64,000 bases of DNA from Chitinophagaceae bacterium (GCA_025934485.1 JAICXX010000014.1:1-64000); one strand, 5' to 3'. Positions 17,690 to 28,355 are shown, counted from the first letter of the stretch. The notes: a model not told the origin generated them from the letters alone. A program made the numbers and translations.

Positions 17690-18489
17690 CGCTATCATTG
17701 ACGGGGAGAACGGCTCTAGTTACCGGTGCCAGCAAGGGGATCGGAGCGGCGGCGGCGTTGTCGCTGTCGGAGGCGCGGGCTAAAGTGGCTATTTGCGCAC
17801 GTGATGCCGCGGAGCTGCAAAAGACGGCTGCGGAGATCGAGGGTAAGACCGGACATCGGGTTTTGGCTATACCCGCCGATGTGACCTCGGCGAGCGATGT
17901 GGAGCGGCTGATGGCGGAGGTTCAGTCTGCATTGGGTGGTGTCGACATTCTTGTGAACAATGCCGGGGGGGTGGGGCAAGTAGGCCCTTTTGAAGAAATA
18001 CCCACGGAAATTTACGGAGAGTTGTATGAGCTGAATGTCATATCTATGATAAGGTTCGTGAAGGCGGTGGTGCCGGCGATGAAGGCCAAACGGTGGGGGC
18101 GCATCATCAATGTTTCTTCGGAGAACGGGTTACAGCCCGATCCGGATATGACGCCCTATAATCTTACGAAGGCCGCCATCATCAATTTGAGCAAGAGTCT
18201 TTCCCGATCGCTGGGTGCGTACAATATCCTGGTGAATACGGTATCGCCGGCTTTTATCTATACGCCGCTGGTCGCCGACATGCTCAAGGACATTGCGGCC
18301 AGGACGGGTAAGACGGCGGAACAGGCCTTGCAGGATTTCCTGGAGCAGAAGCGGCCGAATATCGAGCTAAAGCGACCGGGGAAGATCGAAGAGGTGGGCG
18401 CCGCTATAGCTTTTCTTGCTTCGGAACAGGCCTCATTTATCACCGGCACCAATCTGCGCGTCGACGGCGGGTCGGTGGCTTCCATTTAA
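17686..18489 (+). CDS. SDR family oxidoreductase
   Basis: TGASKGIG, NNAGG, YNLTK; ATGA overlap with the upstream dehydrogenase. Confidence 0.93.
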   Translation: MTLSLTGRTALVTGASKGIGAAAALSLSEARAKVAICARDAAELQKTAAEIEGKTGHRVLAIPADVTSASDVERLMAEVQSALGGVDILVNNAGGVGQVGPFEEIPTEIYGELYELNVISMIRFVKAVVPAMKAKRWGRIINVSSENGLQPDPDMTPYNLTKAAIINLSKSLSRSLGAYNILVNTVSPAFIYTPLVADMLKDIAARTGKTAEQALQDFLEQKRPNIELKRPGKIEEVGAAIAFLASEQASFITGTNLRVDGGSVASI

Positions 18490-18498
18490 TCACTCACA

Positions 18499-19707
18499 AT
18501 GACCATAACCACCGCCACTGCTCCCCGCAAGCGTTTGGCATCCATAGACGCTTTCCGGGCCCTGACCATGTTCTTCATGATCTTTGTCAACGATCTTGTT
18601 CTCGACATCCGTATCCCCGATTGGCTAGAGCATGCGAGAGAGGGGGAAGACAGGCTGGGTTTTGCGGATACGATCTTTCCCGCATTCCTTTTTATTGTCG
18701 GGCTTTCGATCCCGCTGGCCATGCGGTATGGCCAGCAGCGGGGTTTCTCTAAAGGAAGGACGGTGTGGAATATCCTGCGCCGGAGTTTTGCACTGGTGGT
18801 GATGGGCTTTTTCCTTGTCAATTATGAAGAATTCGTCACTCCGGCCCCGGGGTTCGTCGGGCAGTTCGGTTTTTTGCTGATCATCACACTGGCGTTCTTT
18901 TTTATCTGGCTGGTCTATCCCGAGACATGGCCGGTGTGGAAGCGGTGGCTTTTCCGCGGTGTGGGTATTGTGGCACTGGTATGGATGGCTTGTGTCTTCC
19001 AGGGTGGTACACCTGCGCATCCCATGGCGCTGGGGCCGCATTGGTGGGGTATCCTGGGGTTGATCGGCTGGGCGTATCTCAGCTGTGCGCTATTGTACTT
19101 TCTTGCAGGCGATCGCTTGTGGCTGCTGGGTTTATTCGCCTTGTATTTTCTCTGTGTGTCGATCGCCGCGTGTTCGAGTCTGGGTGATGATTTGCCTTTA
19201 CGTTGGTTTACGCTGGGTGGAAGCGGCGGGCTAAGTGCGTTTACGATGGTGGGCCTGATGACGACGGTGTATTACCGGAGGATGATGGAGAAGGGTAAGA
19301 CGGTTCGGGCTCTCGGGGTGCTGGCGGCATTGGTGCCGGTGCTGCTGGTAGCGGGATTCCTGCTCAGGCCGTTGAAAGGAATCTCCAAGCTCGAGGACTC
19401 GCCTTCGTGGATACTGATCTGTACGGGGATCAGCATCGGTTGTACGGTGATCCTGGCGTATGTCGTGGACTTGAAGAACAAACAAGGCTGGTACCGGTTG
19501 CTACGGCCGGCCGGTACGATCACGCTGACGTGTTATCTCCTGCCTGATATTCATTTTGCCATCCTCAAACTGCTCGGCGAATCGTGGCGGATACCGGAAG
19601 CTTTGCGCACCGGCTGGATCGGCGTGGGCAAATCGCTGGTGTTTGCTTTCCTTATCGTCTTACTCACCGGAGTGCTCGAGCGGAAGAAGATACGGTTGTC
19701 GGTTTAA
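18499..19707 (+). CDS. DUF5009/NagX-like acyltransferase-type membrane protein
   Basis: RLASIDAFRALTMFFMIFVNDL...GFADTIFPAFLFIVGLSIPLAM. Confidence 0.88.
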   Translation: MTITTATAPRKRLASIDAFRALTMFFMIFVNDLVLDIRIPDWLEHAREGEDRLGFADTIFPAFLFIVGLSIPLAMRYGQQRGFSKGRTVWNILRRSFALVVMGFFLVNYEEFVTPAPGFVGQFGFLLIITLAFFFIWLVYPETWPVWKRWLFRGVGIVALVWMACVFQGGTPAHPMALGPHWWGILGLIGWAYLSCALLYFLAGDRLWLLGLFALYFLCVSIAACSSLGDDLPLRWFTLGGSGGLSAFTMVGLMTTVYYRRMMEKGKTVRALGVLAALVPVLLVAGFLLRPLKGISKLEDSPSWILICTGISIGCTVILAYVVDLKNKQGWYRLLRPAGTITLTCYLLPDIHFAILKLLGESWRIPEALRTGWIGVGKSLVFAFLIVLLTGVLERKKIRLSV

Positions 19708-21881
19708 GGGGTGACCGAGAATTCTGCGGTTGTCTTCGAGTCGCGCGAATTACTTCCCAGGATCAGCTTGTATTTGCCCGGATAGAGCTTCCATTTTCCG
19801 GCATCGAGATCCCATTTCCGCAAATCGTTAACCGGGATAGACATACGCACGTCTACTCGATGATCCGGCAGCAGATCCTTTATGCGATAGAAAGCTTTTA
19901 ATTCTCGAACGGGCATGCGCGGGCCTGCGGGATATTCGATATATGCCTGGACCACTTCGTCTGCGGTCACCGCGCCCTGGTCGAAGTTGCTAACCGACAC
20001 GACAAAGGAGATGGCTTCGCCCGCCTTATATGATTTTTTAGGTGCATCGAGCATCTTGTAGGAGAAATTCGTATAGCTCAATCCAAAACCAAACGGGTAT
20101 TGAACAGGGCCGTTGTAGTAACGGTACGTGCGTCCCTTCATGCTGTAGTCCCGGTATGGGGGAAGGTCGCCGGTTGACCGGTAGAAGGTCACGGGTAAAT
20201 GACCCGAGGGCGAGATCTTGCCGAAGAGGATATCGGCCAGGGCGTTGCCGCCTTGTTCGCCGGGGTACCAGGCGAGGAGGATAGCGTCGGCATAGGGGGC
20301 GATGGGCGTGACGTCGACGGCGCTGCCGGCGGTCACAACGACGATGAGGGGTTTATTACCGATGGCCTTACGCAGCGCTTTGATATAAGCGATATGGGCG
20401 TAAGGGAGGCTGAGATCGGCGCGGTCGCCGCCATGGGGTGCGAGAAAGGCGTCGCCTTCTTCGCCTTCCATTACGGGGGTCAGACCGATCACGGCGATGG
20501 TAGCCTGGCAGTTTGATGCGGCCCAGGTGCCACCGAAATGGACAGAGTCTTTATAGTCGCAGCCCTGGTCGTATTCGACGTGCATCGCGGGGCCGGCGGC
20601 GGCGGTTATGCCTTCCAGGAAGGTGACCATATGGGAGGATACCCCGTGGTAGTTGCCGGAAAGGGCATCGAAGTTGAAAGCGTTGGGACCGACGATCATC
20701 AACGAGGCGAGCGAGGTCTTGCGGAGAGGGAGGACATTGTTTTCGTTCTTGAGAAGGACGATGCTTTCGGCGGCCATTTGCCGGGCGAGGTCGGTATGGT
20801 AGGCGTTATGAACGCTATCCGCACCATAGCCGCTAAAGGGAACCGCGCTTTTATCATCGAAGAACCCCAGTTTCATCTGTGTGCGGAGGAGCGCGGCCAG
20901 GGCGGAGTCGACCTGTGTTTTGGTGAGCAGGCCGGCATTTATCGCTTTCAGTACGTCGTCCTGCAGGATGTCCGAGCAGTCGAGGTCTACGCCGGCTTTG
21001 ATGGCTGCGGCAGCGGTGGCAACAGGTCCGGGAAGGGACTTATGCCGTTCGAAGATGTCATCAAGTGCGCCACAATCAGTTACTACATGTCCCTTGAAAT
21101 GCCATTCTTCGCGGAGAATGCGGTGGAGGAGTGTGGGGCCGGAGCAGCAGGGTTCGCCGTTTACGTTGTTGTAGGCGCACATTACGGATTCCACGCCCGA
21201 GTCCACCAGCTGTTTAAATGCGTAGAGGTAGGTCTCGCGGAGGTCTTTCTGGTCTACGATGGCATCGAAGGTGTGACGGTCCGCTTCGGGGCCGCTGTGA
21301 ACGGCAAAGTGTTTGGCGCAGGCGGAGGCTTTGAGGTAATGGGGGTCGTTACCCTGGACGCCATGGACGAACGCGGTGCCCATGGTAGCCGTCAGGTAGG
21401 GGTCCTCGCCATAGGTCTCCTGGCCACGGCCCCAGCGGGGGTCGCGGAAGATGTTGATATTGGGTGACCAGAAGGTAAGGCCCATGTATTGTTCATGCCG
21501 GCCGGCGGCGGTGGAGAGGTTGTATTTGGCGCGGGCTTCCGTGGAGATCGCATCGCCGATCTGGCGGAGCAGGCTGTTATCGAAGGACGCTGCCATGCCG
21601 ATGGCCTGTGGGAAGACGGTTGCCTCGCCGGCGCGGGCCACGCCGTGCAACCCTTCGTTCCACCAGTTGTAGGCGGGGATGGAAAGCCGGTCGACGGCTT
21701 TGCTGCGATAGCCTAATAAAGACACTTTTTCTTCCAGGGTAAGGCGGGACAGGAGGTCGTCCACCCGCGCATCCATGGAAAGGGTGGAATTGCGAAAGGG
21801 AAGCGTTTGTGCATGGGCGATAGTGATCAGCAGGACTGCGGGCAGTAAGAGAAATCTGTTAATTGAAAGGTAGCGATGCAT
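19704..21881 (-). CDS. Glycoside hydrolase family 3 (beta-glucosidase/xylosidase), exported
   Basis: NWWNEGLHGVARAG, GQETYGEDPYLT, GHVVTDCGALDDI, SGHLPVTFYRSTGDLP, FGFGLSYT, Fn3-like C-terminus. Confidence 0.94.
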   Translation of the reverse strand: MHRYLSINRFLLLPAVLLITIAHAQTLPFRNSTLSMDARVDDLLSRLTLEEKVSLLGYRSKAVDRLSIPAYNWWNEGLHGVARAGEATVFPQAIGMAASFDNSLLRQIGDAISTEARAKYNLSTAAGRHEQYMGLTFWSPNINIFRDPRWGRGQETYGEDPYLTATMGTAFVHGVQGNDPHYLKASACAKHFAVHSGPEADRHTFDAIVDQKDLRETYLYAFKQLVDSGVESVMCAYNNVNGEPCCSGPTLLHRILREEWHFKGHVVTDCGALDDIFERHKSLPGPVATAAAAIKAGVDLDCSDILQDDVLKAINAGLLTKTQVDSALAALLRTQMKLGFFDDKSAVPFSGYGADSVHNAYHTDLARQMAAESIVLLKNENNVLPLRKTSLASLMIVGPNAFNFDALSGNYHGVSSHMVTFLEGITAAAGPAMHVEYDQGCDYKDSVHFGGTWAASNCQATIAVIGLTPVMEGEEGDAFLAPHGGDRADLSLPYAHIAYIKALRKAIGNKPLIVVVTAGSAVDVTPIAPYADAILLAWYPGEQGGNALADILFGKISPSGHLPVTFYRSTGDLPPYRDYSMKGRTYRYYNGPVQYPFGFGLSYTNFSYKMLDAPKKSYKAGEAISFVVSVSNFDQGAVTADEVVQAYIEYPAGPRMPVRELKAFYRIKDLLPDHRVDVRMSIPVNDLRKWDLDAGKWKLYPGKYKLILGSNSRDSKTTAEFSVTP

Positions 21882-22028
21882 ACGGGGGGTAAGATAAATG
21901 AAAATCATTAGATGGTCGTCAAATTATTACGATGAGGCATTGATCTTTCTCGTAGGATTTTGTTAAAATCCGCTACAGGCTTGCATTTCCGAAGGCTTTT
22001 GATAGTTTTGTCTTCCAAACCCTATGAT

Positions 22029-24518
22029 ATGCCACCCCCTGCAAAACCCTTAGACCTCTCCAGGCGAACACGTATTTTATTTACCCTGAGTCTTCTGTTC
22101 GCCGGCTCGTTCCTACAAGCCCAAACCTATTACGTAAAGCCTGCTGCTTCCGGTTCCGGTAACGGTTCCTCGTGGACCAATGCGGCCGGGGCAACCCAAC
22201 TGGCGGCCATCATCAGCGCTGCCGCATCAGGCAGTCAGGTATGGGTGGCGGCGGGGACGTATTATCCCGGGGCCACGCGTGCTGCTGCATTCGTGCTGAA
22301 GAGCGGGGTCGCGCTTTACGGTGGTTTTGCCGGGACCGAGACGACCTTGAGTCAACGTAACTGGACCACCAATGTTACGACACTTTCCGGAAATATCGGC
22401 GGCGCCGGCAATTCTTATCATGTGGTGGTGTCGAATGGCAACACCGGCACGACGGTGCTGGATGGGTTTACGATTATGAGCGGCGATGCCAATGGAGCGG
22501 GCAGCGACACCTATAATGGTATTTCCGTCGCCGAGAACCTGGGCGGCGGGGTCATGTGTTACCAGACGACGGTCACGATCTCCAACTGTACCATCACCGG
22601 GAATACAGCAAGCAGCAATGGCGGGGGGCTGTACACCTATGGCACTACCGTGACGTTCACCAACTGTGCATTCAGCAACAACAACTCTCAGGGCGAGGGT
22701 GGCGGGATGATGATCAATGCCAATGGCGGTGGTGGATATACGCTGACCTCCTGTACCTTCAACAACAATACGGCCACGGGCAACGGGGGCGGCCTGGCAA
22801 GGGACAACGGCAATGTAACCGTGGCGATCACGGGTTGCACGTTTACCAGTAATCAAAGTACCAGCACTGCTTCACAAACCGGTGGCGGCGGTGTATACCT
22901 TGCGAACGGCGGGCTTACCATGACCAATTGCAGCATCAGCGGGAATACGGCCAGCGGAATGGGCGGCGGGCTGCTTTATAACCAGGGGTCCAATAGTCCC
23001 ATCACCTATACCACCTTTACGAACAATACGGCGACTACCTATGGTGGTGGAATGGCTATTGTCAATTCTTCCCCGCTCGTAAATGAAAGCAATTTTTCAA
23101 AGAACACCGGTCTGGAAGGCGGCGGCATCTATTTTACCAGCGCCGGTTCGCCGTCGCCTTACCTGACCACCGATACGTTCTCGCAAAACAAAGCGACTGC
23201 CACGGGGCCCGGAGGTGGAGGAGCTATGTTCGCAAACGGGTCGAATGTAACGCTGATCCACAGCCTTTTTCTGAATAATGTTTCCATAGGAGATGGCGCA
23301 GGGCAATACGACAGCACGTCCAATGTGATCGACAGCGAAAACGTCTACGACGGGAATGTGGCGTCGGGTAATGGCGGGGGCATGGTCTATAATGGCAACA
23401 ATCCGAAGATCTATAATTGTGTGTTGGCTGATAATGTCGCTGCCGGTTATGGCGGTGGCATGTACATCACCAATAGCAACGGCACGGTGATGAGCAGTAC
23501 GATCTACAATAACGCGTCGACGAGCAGCACCTCTTCCACGCCTTATGGTGACGGAGTGTATTACCTGAGCGGCAATTTCAAATTCTACAGCAATATCGTC
23601 TGGAGCAGGAGCAGCACGACCAGTGTGGGTTTTGTGGCGTCGGGGTCCAGCGAGACGTTGGATTACGATGATATTCAAAATGACGCGAACCTGGTGGCTT
23701 CTTATGGTTCGTATGCCAGCAATCACAATATCGGTTCGGCCCCGCAATTTGGCAACAGCGGCAACTATGCGGGGGTCGACGGAATGTGGGCTACGGCAGA
23801 CGATGGTCTTCACCAGGTGTCGGGGTCGCCCGCGGCGGATGTAGAGCCTACCAATGCTTCCGGTAACGGCGATGTCATGGCTTATGATATCACCATGGCC
23901 GCGAGACCGTATTCCGGCAATACGGATGCCAGCATGGGCGCTTATGAAGGACCCGGAACATTCGTCAGCCTGGCAGGTACCTGGCTGGGGCTGGGGGTTT
24001 TGCCGGAAGGAGCCGGCAAGGTCATGCTGGATTGGACGGCCGATGGACCGGCGGCGGTTTCGGACTATGTGGTCGAGCGGGCTGTCAATGGTGGGGACTT
24101 TCAACCCATGGGGAAGATAGTGGTGATGGCCGGACAGCAGGAATATCAATTCGAGGATATCGGGGCGCCGGGCGGCAACCTGAGCTATCGCATTCGGCAG
24201 GATGAAGGCGGCGGTGGGCTTTTGTACAGCAATATCGTATCGCTCACGACCTTACCAGCCGGTTATTCGGCTTCTCTTAGACCTTCCGTATTGACCCAGG
24301 GAGCGACGAACATATTTATTGCTGTTCCACATGCCATGATGATCGATCTGGTGATTGCCGATGGATCGGGAGCCATCCTGATGCATACGGTTACCGGCGT
24401 GTCGGCGGGAGGTCAGAACATTGCTTTGGGCGGGCTGCATTTTCCTGCCGGAGTGTATTATCTGCGGCTTCGGGGGGATGACGGTTTTGCGACCACGATC
24501 CCGCTGGTGAAGCTGTAA
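22029..24518 (+). CDS. Right-handed parallel beta-helix / polymorphic-OMP-like secreted protein with T9SS-type C-terminal domain
   Basis: Many GGG(M/L)/NCTISGNTAS repeats; C-term INI..GLHFPAGVYYLRLRGDDGFATTIPLVKL resembles T9SS type A sorting domain. Confidence 0.85.
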   Translation: MPPPAKPLDLSRRTRILFTLSLLFAGSFLQAQTYYVKPAASGSGNGSSWTNAAGATQLAAIISAAASGSQVWVAAGTYYPGATRAAAFVLKSGVALYGGFAGTETTLSQRNWTTNVTTLSGNIGGAGNSYHVVVSNGNTGTTVLDGFTIMSGDANGAGSDTYNGISVAENLGGGVMCYQTTVTISNCTITGNTASSNGGGLYTYGTTVTFTNCAFSNNNSQGEGGGMMINANGGGGYTLTSCTFNNNTATGNGGGLARDNGNVTVAITGCTFTSNQSTSTASQTGGGGVYLANGGLTMTNCSISGNTASGMGGGLLYNQGSNSPITYTTFTNNTATTYGGGMAIVNSSPLVNESNFSKNTGLEGGGIYFTSAGSPSPYLTTDTFSQNKATATGPGGGGAMFANGSNVTLIHSLFLNNVSIGDGAGQYDSTSNVIDSENVYDGNVASGNGGGMVYNGNNPKIYNCVLADNVAAGYGGGMYITNSNGTVMSSTIYNNASTSSTSSTPYGDGVYYLSGNFKFYSNIVWSRSSTTSVGFVASGSSETLDYDDIQNDANLVASYGSYASNHNIGSAPQFGNSGNYAGVDGMWATADDGLHQVSGSPAADVEPTNASGNGDVMAYDITMAARPYSGNTDASMGAYEGPGTFVSLAGTWLGLGVLPEGAGKVMLDWTADGPAAVSDYVVERAVNGGDFQPMGKIVVMAGQQEYQFEDIGAPGGNLSYRIRQDEGGGGLLYSNIVSLTTLPAGYSASLRPSVLTQGATNIFIAVPHAMMIDLVIADGSGAILMHTVTGVSAGGQNIALGGLHFPAGVYYLRLRGDDGFATTIPLVKL

Positions 24519-24522
24519 GGGG

Positions 24523-26418
24523 TTATTCCGGCAGTTCCCATTTGTTGTCGGCGGCGTTGGCGTCCACGTAGATGCCATTGTCGAGCGTCACCGTCTTTAA
24601 TTTTTTACCGTGGGCGATGGTAACCGGTAGCTTGAGATGGGCCTGGTTAGCTTCCCAGACGCCGGGTGAACGATGCTGGCGTTCCTGGCTGCCATCGTCG
24701 TAGGTGAGGACCAGGTCGAAGGGGATGGCGAAACCACCGACATTGTCGATGAGAACGGTATAGTTATCGTCCGTGCCGGTGACATTCGTGATCGCGAGAT
24801 CGATATAGTTGTTGGAGAAGAACCAATTCGTCCAAAACCAGTTGAGGTCTTTTTCGGCGATGTTGTCGAAGGTGTAGAAGAAGTCCCAGGGGATGGGGTG
24901 TTTGCCGTGCCAGCGGTCCATAAACCCGTGCAGACATTTTCCAAACAGCGAGTCGCCCAGCATGTCCTTGATGGCCAGGTAGGCCAGGGACGGTTTGCCG
25001 TAGGCATTGTTGCCATAGCCGATGCCTTTCAGGGCATCCGCGGGCGTGATGATGGGCAGGTCTTCTTCGGCCGAGGGATCGTACGTATAGCTGTTGATGC
25101 GAAACTCCTTATAGAGCTCGTCGTTCCTTTTTTTGCCGAGATCGGCCTGCCCGATAAGGTGTTCGAAGGTGGTGGCCCACCCTTCGTCCATAAATGGGTA
25201 GCGGGATTCGTTGATGCCCATATAGAACGGGAACCAGCTGTGGGCGATCTCGTGTTCGGCGACGAAACGGGAGAAGAGGGGATCGGGGGTAGTGTTGTCG
25301 TTTACCATCATGGGGTATTCCATGTCGGCATAGCCCTGGAAGATGGTTGTTTTGGGGAAGGGGTAAGGGACACCGGGCTGGTGGTGCGAGAACCAGTCGA
25401 GTGCATGCCGGCCGTATTCTACCATATGATGAAAGTCTTTTGCCGTATCGCTATAGGCGGCCTGGACGCTCGCGCGGCGGCCGGTGGCGTCGTCGACGAC
25501 AACGCTGGAGGCATCCCAGACAAAGTGATCGCTGATACCGACGGCCATATCCGAGATGTCATTCGCGGTCCAGATCCAGGTGTTCCTATCGCCGGGCGTC
25601 GTTACTTTTCCTTTAGCGATCTCGGCGGGGGTGGCGATATTGACGATCTCGTCCGACGTCATGGACCGGGCGAGCTTTCGGGCATAGGAGGCAGTAAGGA
25701 CGGCATCGGGGTTTTGCAGGATGCCGGTGGACCAAACGATGAAGTTTTGGGGCACGCGTACCCGCAGGGTATAATCGTTAAAGTCGTTGTAGAATTCCTG
25801 TAGGTCGGTGAAATCCATTCGGTCCCAGCCGTTGTAGTCGTCGTATACGGCTACGCGGGGGTAGAAATAGGCGAGATAGAAGGTGGTGGGATCGATCATC
25901 CCTTCGCGGTTGCTCTTTAACGAGATGAGGTAGTGCCAGCCGATGTCGAGACGGACCGAATCGTGGGGAGCCAGGGGAGCGTTGAGATGGATCAATTTCC
26001 AGGTGCCGTCTGTGGGGTTGTTCTGCCAGGGTTTGGCCTGGCCGTTCTCGGCATACGTGTCGATGAAGATGCCGGGTGTAAGATAGGTGGAGTCTTCCTG
26101 GCCGTAGCGGGCGGTCCCGGGTTTATGGATATTGACGATGAGCCGGAAGTCGAGGATCTTGAGGGTATCGGGGGAGTTGTTGGTATAGACGATGGTTTCT
26201 GTGCCCCGGATCGTGCGGTCGGGTGGGAGGGCGGTGACGGTGATGTCGTAGCGCCCGCTGTTCTGCCAATAATGCGGGCCGGGCCGGCCGTCGATGGATC
26301 GGGTACCCTTCTTATAGGCCTGTTTAATATCCCGGGGAGTATAGAGCGATTGACTTTGACTCTGTAGTGAAAGGAAGCTCACCAGGGCCAGCAGGGGCGT
26401 GAGTAGTCGTCTATGCAT
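24523..26418 (-). CDS. M1 family metallopeptidase
   Basis: HEIAHSW-18 aa-E (MDEGWATTFE) zinc motif. Confidence 0.94.
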   Translation of the reverse strand: MHRRLLTPLLALVSFLSLQSQSQSLYTPRDIKQAYKKGTRSIDGRPGPHYWQNSGRYDITVTALPPDRTIRGTETIVYTNNSPDTLKILDFRLIVNIHKPGTARYGQEDSTYLTPGIFIDTYAENGQAKPWQNNPTDGTWKLIHLNAPLAPHDSVRLDIGWHYLISLKSNREGMIDPTTFYLAYFYPRVAVYDDYNGWDRMDFTDLQEFYNDFNDYTLRVRVPQNFIVWSTGILQNPDAVLTASYARKLARSMTSDEIVNIATPAEIAKGKVTTPGDRNTWIWTANDISDMAVGISDHFVWDASSVVVDDATGRRASVQAAYSDTAKDFHHMVEYGRHALDWFSHHQPGVPYPFPKTTIFQGYADMEYPMMVNDNTTPDPLFSRFVAEHEIAHSWFPFYMGINESRYPFMDEGWATTFEHLIGQADLGKKRNDELYKEFRINSYTYDPSAEEDLPIITPADALKGIGYGNNAYGKPSLAYLAIKDMLGDSLFGKCLHGFMDRWHGKHPIPWDFFYTFDNIAEKDLNWFWTNWFFSNNYIDLAITNVTGTDDNYTVLIDNVGGFAIPFDLVLTYDDGSQERQHRSPGVWEANQAHLKLPVTIAHGKKLKTVTLDNGIYVDANAADNKWELPE

Positions 26419-26554
26419 AGGAACAAAGATATTTAGGCGGTGATCTTGATGATCGCCGGGACAAGCAGTCGTTTTGAATGGTTCACCCCAGACTTGACGC
26501 AAGGAAGGGCTACACAATGATCATAAATATAGGAAAAACTAACGAATCTAACCA

Positions 26555-27310
26555 TTAGAATCCCACAGAATTACCACCATCCACAGGGAGTATTACACCG
26601 GTGACATATTTAGCCTGTTCGGATGCCAGGAAGAGGGCGGCGTCGCCGATGTCGCCGGGGTCGCCGAGGCGTCCCATGGGGGTGCGGGAGAAGACCTTTT
26701 GTTTCCGTTCCGCGTCGCCGTCAAGGGCTTTCGAGGACATATCGGTGGCGATGAATCCGGGGGCGATGCAGTTGACGAGAATGCCTTTGGGCGACAGTTC
26801 GACGGCCATGGCTTTGGTCATGCCTTCCACGGCCGATTTGGAGGCGGTATAGGCGATCACTTTGGGGATGCCATATTGCGCGGCCATGGAGCTGATGTTG
26901 ATGATATGTCCTTTACCGCGGGGCAGCATGGTGCGGACGACTTCGCGGCTTACGGTGAAGACGGACCGAAGATTGGTATGGAGAATGCGTTCGAAGTCCT
27001 CGTCCGTGACGTCGGTGAATTCCTTTTTCATGTTGATACCGGCGTTGTTGACGAGGATGTCGATGTGGCCGTGGCGATGGACGAGCTGGTCGATGAGGCC
27101 GGGGATGGCGGCGAGGTCATCGAGGTCCTGGCAGACGGGCTCGCAGAGGTCTCCGAGTTGTTTTTGTGCGGCGCCGAGTTTTTTCTGATCGCGGCCGATG
27201 ATGATGGTGAGGATGGATGCCTGTACAAATTTCTCTGCGATGGCCAGGCCGATGCCTGAGCCGCCGCCGGTTACGATCGCTATTCGTTGTGTGGTAGTAT
27301 GTGTTTTCAT
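26555..27310 (-). CDS. SDR oxidoreductase (gluconate/uronate-type dehydrogenase)
   Basis: TGGGSGIGLAIAEKF, NNAGINMKKEF, YTASK, AVELSPKGILVNCIAPGFIATDM; 13 bp downstream of the lacI-type gene. Confidence 0.92.
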   Translation of the reverse strand: MKTHTTTQRIAIVTGGGSGIGLAIAEKFVQASILTIIIGRDQKKLGAAQKQLGDLCEPVCQDLDDLAAIPGLIDQLVHRHGHIDILVNNAGINMKKEFTDVTDEDFERILHTNLRSVFTVSREVVRTMLPRGKGHIINISSMAAQYGIPKVIAYTASKSAVEGMTKAMAVELSPKGILVNCIAPGFIATDMSSKALDGDAERKQKVFSRTPMGRLGDPGDIGDAALFLASEQAKYVTGVILPVDGGNSVGF

Positions 27311-27323
27311 GTGAAGTGTAAAA

Positions 27324-28355
27324 TTAGGGTTTCGGTTTCGAAGAAGACTCACGGACGATAAGTTCGGAGCGGAGTATGATGGTATTGGTCGCCTGGATGC
27401 TGGCTGCGCCGTTGAGGTGATCGATGAGATTGCGGGTGGCCACCTGACCCATTTCGTAACCGGGGTTATTAATGGTCGTGAGGTTGGGTTCGACGACGGT
27501 GGAGACGGGGTCGTTGTTGAACCCGACGAAGGCGATGTCTTCCGGGATGCGGACGCCCAGTCCTTTGAGTGCGATCATGCAGCCTACGGCGCAATTGTCG
27601 TTCGCTACGAATACGGCATCGGGCAGCGGTTTCAACTGGCGAATGTGGTTGGCGGCCTCGGCGCCGGCTTCCTGGCTCAGGTTGCCGACGATCACATAGT
27701 CTTCACGGAAGGCAATGCGCTGGTCGGCGAGTGCCTGTTTATATCCCTGGAGACGGTCGATATAGACGTTGCGTTTAGGGGGAGCCGTGATATGGACGAT
27801 GCGGCGGCGGCCCTGGCTGATCAAATGGGTAGTGGCCTCGTACGCCGCCCGCTGGTTGTTGATCTGGATGCAGATGCTGCTGGGAAGGTCGGCGGTACGG
27901 TCGAAAAAGATCACCGGGATCTTTTTCTTAAGGAAGGGTTCGAAGTGGGCGAGGGAGTCGGTGTCATAGGCCAGGGAAACGAGCAGGCCATCCACTCTAC
28001 TATTGAATAAGGTGACGGTGTTCGCCTTCTCTTTGTCCACCGACTCGGAGCTTTGGCTGATGATGAGGTTATAGCCTTCGCTGGTAGCGACATTCTCCAT
28101 GCCGGCGATCACCGCGGACATAAAATGACTATTGATGCGGGGAATGATGACCCCGAGGGTATTGGTGCGCTGGGTACGAAGATTGCGTGCAAAATGATTC
28201 GAACGGTAGCCCATTTCCCTGGCGAGATCGGCGATGCGTTTCTTGGTTTTTTTGCTCACAACGGGATCATCCTTCAACGCCCGGCTGACCGTGGCGATGG
28301 AGATGTTCAGCTTGCGCGCAAGATCGTAAATGGTCACTTCTTTGGGGCTACTCAT
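27324..28355 (-). CDS. LacI family transcriptional regulator
   Basis: TIYDLARKLNISIATVSRALKDDPVVSKKTKKRI HTH plus periplasmic-binding fold. Confidence 0.96.
   Translation of the reverse strand: MSSPKEVTIYDLARKLNISIATVSRALKDDPVVSKKTKKRIADLAREMGYRSNHFARNLRTQRTNTLGVIIPRINSHFMSAVIAGMENVATSEGYNLIISQSSESVDKEKANTVTLFNSRVDGLLVSLAYDTDSLAHFEPFLKKKIPVIFFDRTADLPSSICIQINNQRAAYEATTHLISQGRRRIVHITAPPKRNVYIDRLQGYKQALADQRIAFREDYVIVGNLSQEAGAEAANHIRQLKPLPDAVFVANDNCAVGCMIALKGLGVRIPEDIAFVGFNNDPVSTVVEPNLTTINNPGYEMGQVATRNLIDHLNGAASIQATNTIILRSELIVRESSSKPKP

Noticed and set aside
20538-21467. 309-aa plus-strand ORF
   Set aside because: Shadow of the GH3 gene on the minus strand; no recognisable motifs.
22500-23500. 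Repetitive GGCGG-type stretches as a possible repeat array or CRISPR
   Set aside because: They are degenerate codon-level repeats within the beta-helix coding sequence, with no constant repeat/spacer pattern.
23097-24149. 350-aa minus-strand ORF
   Set aside because: Antisense to the beta-helix gene; composition artefact.
24673-25803. 376-aa plus-strand ORF
   Set aside because: Shadow of the M1 peptidase; Val/Gly/Asp-rich composition typical of antisense frames in this genome.
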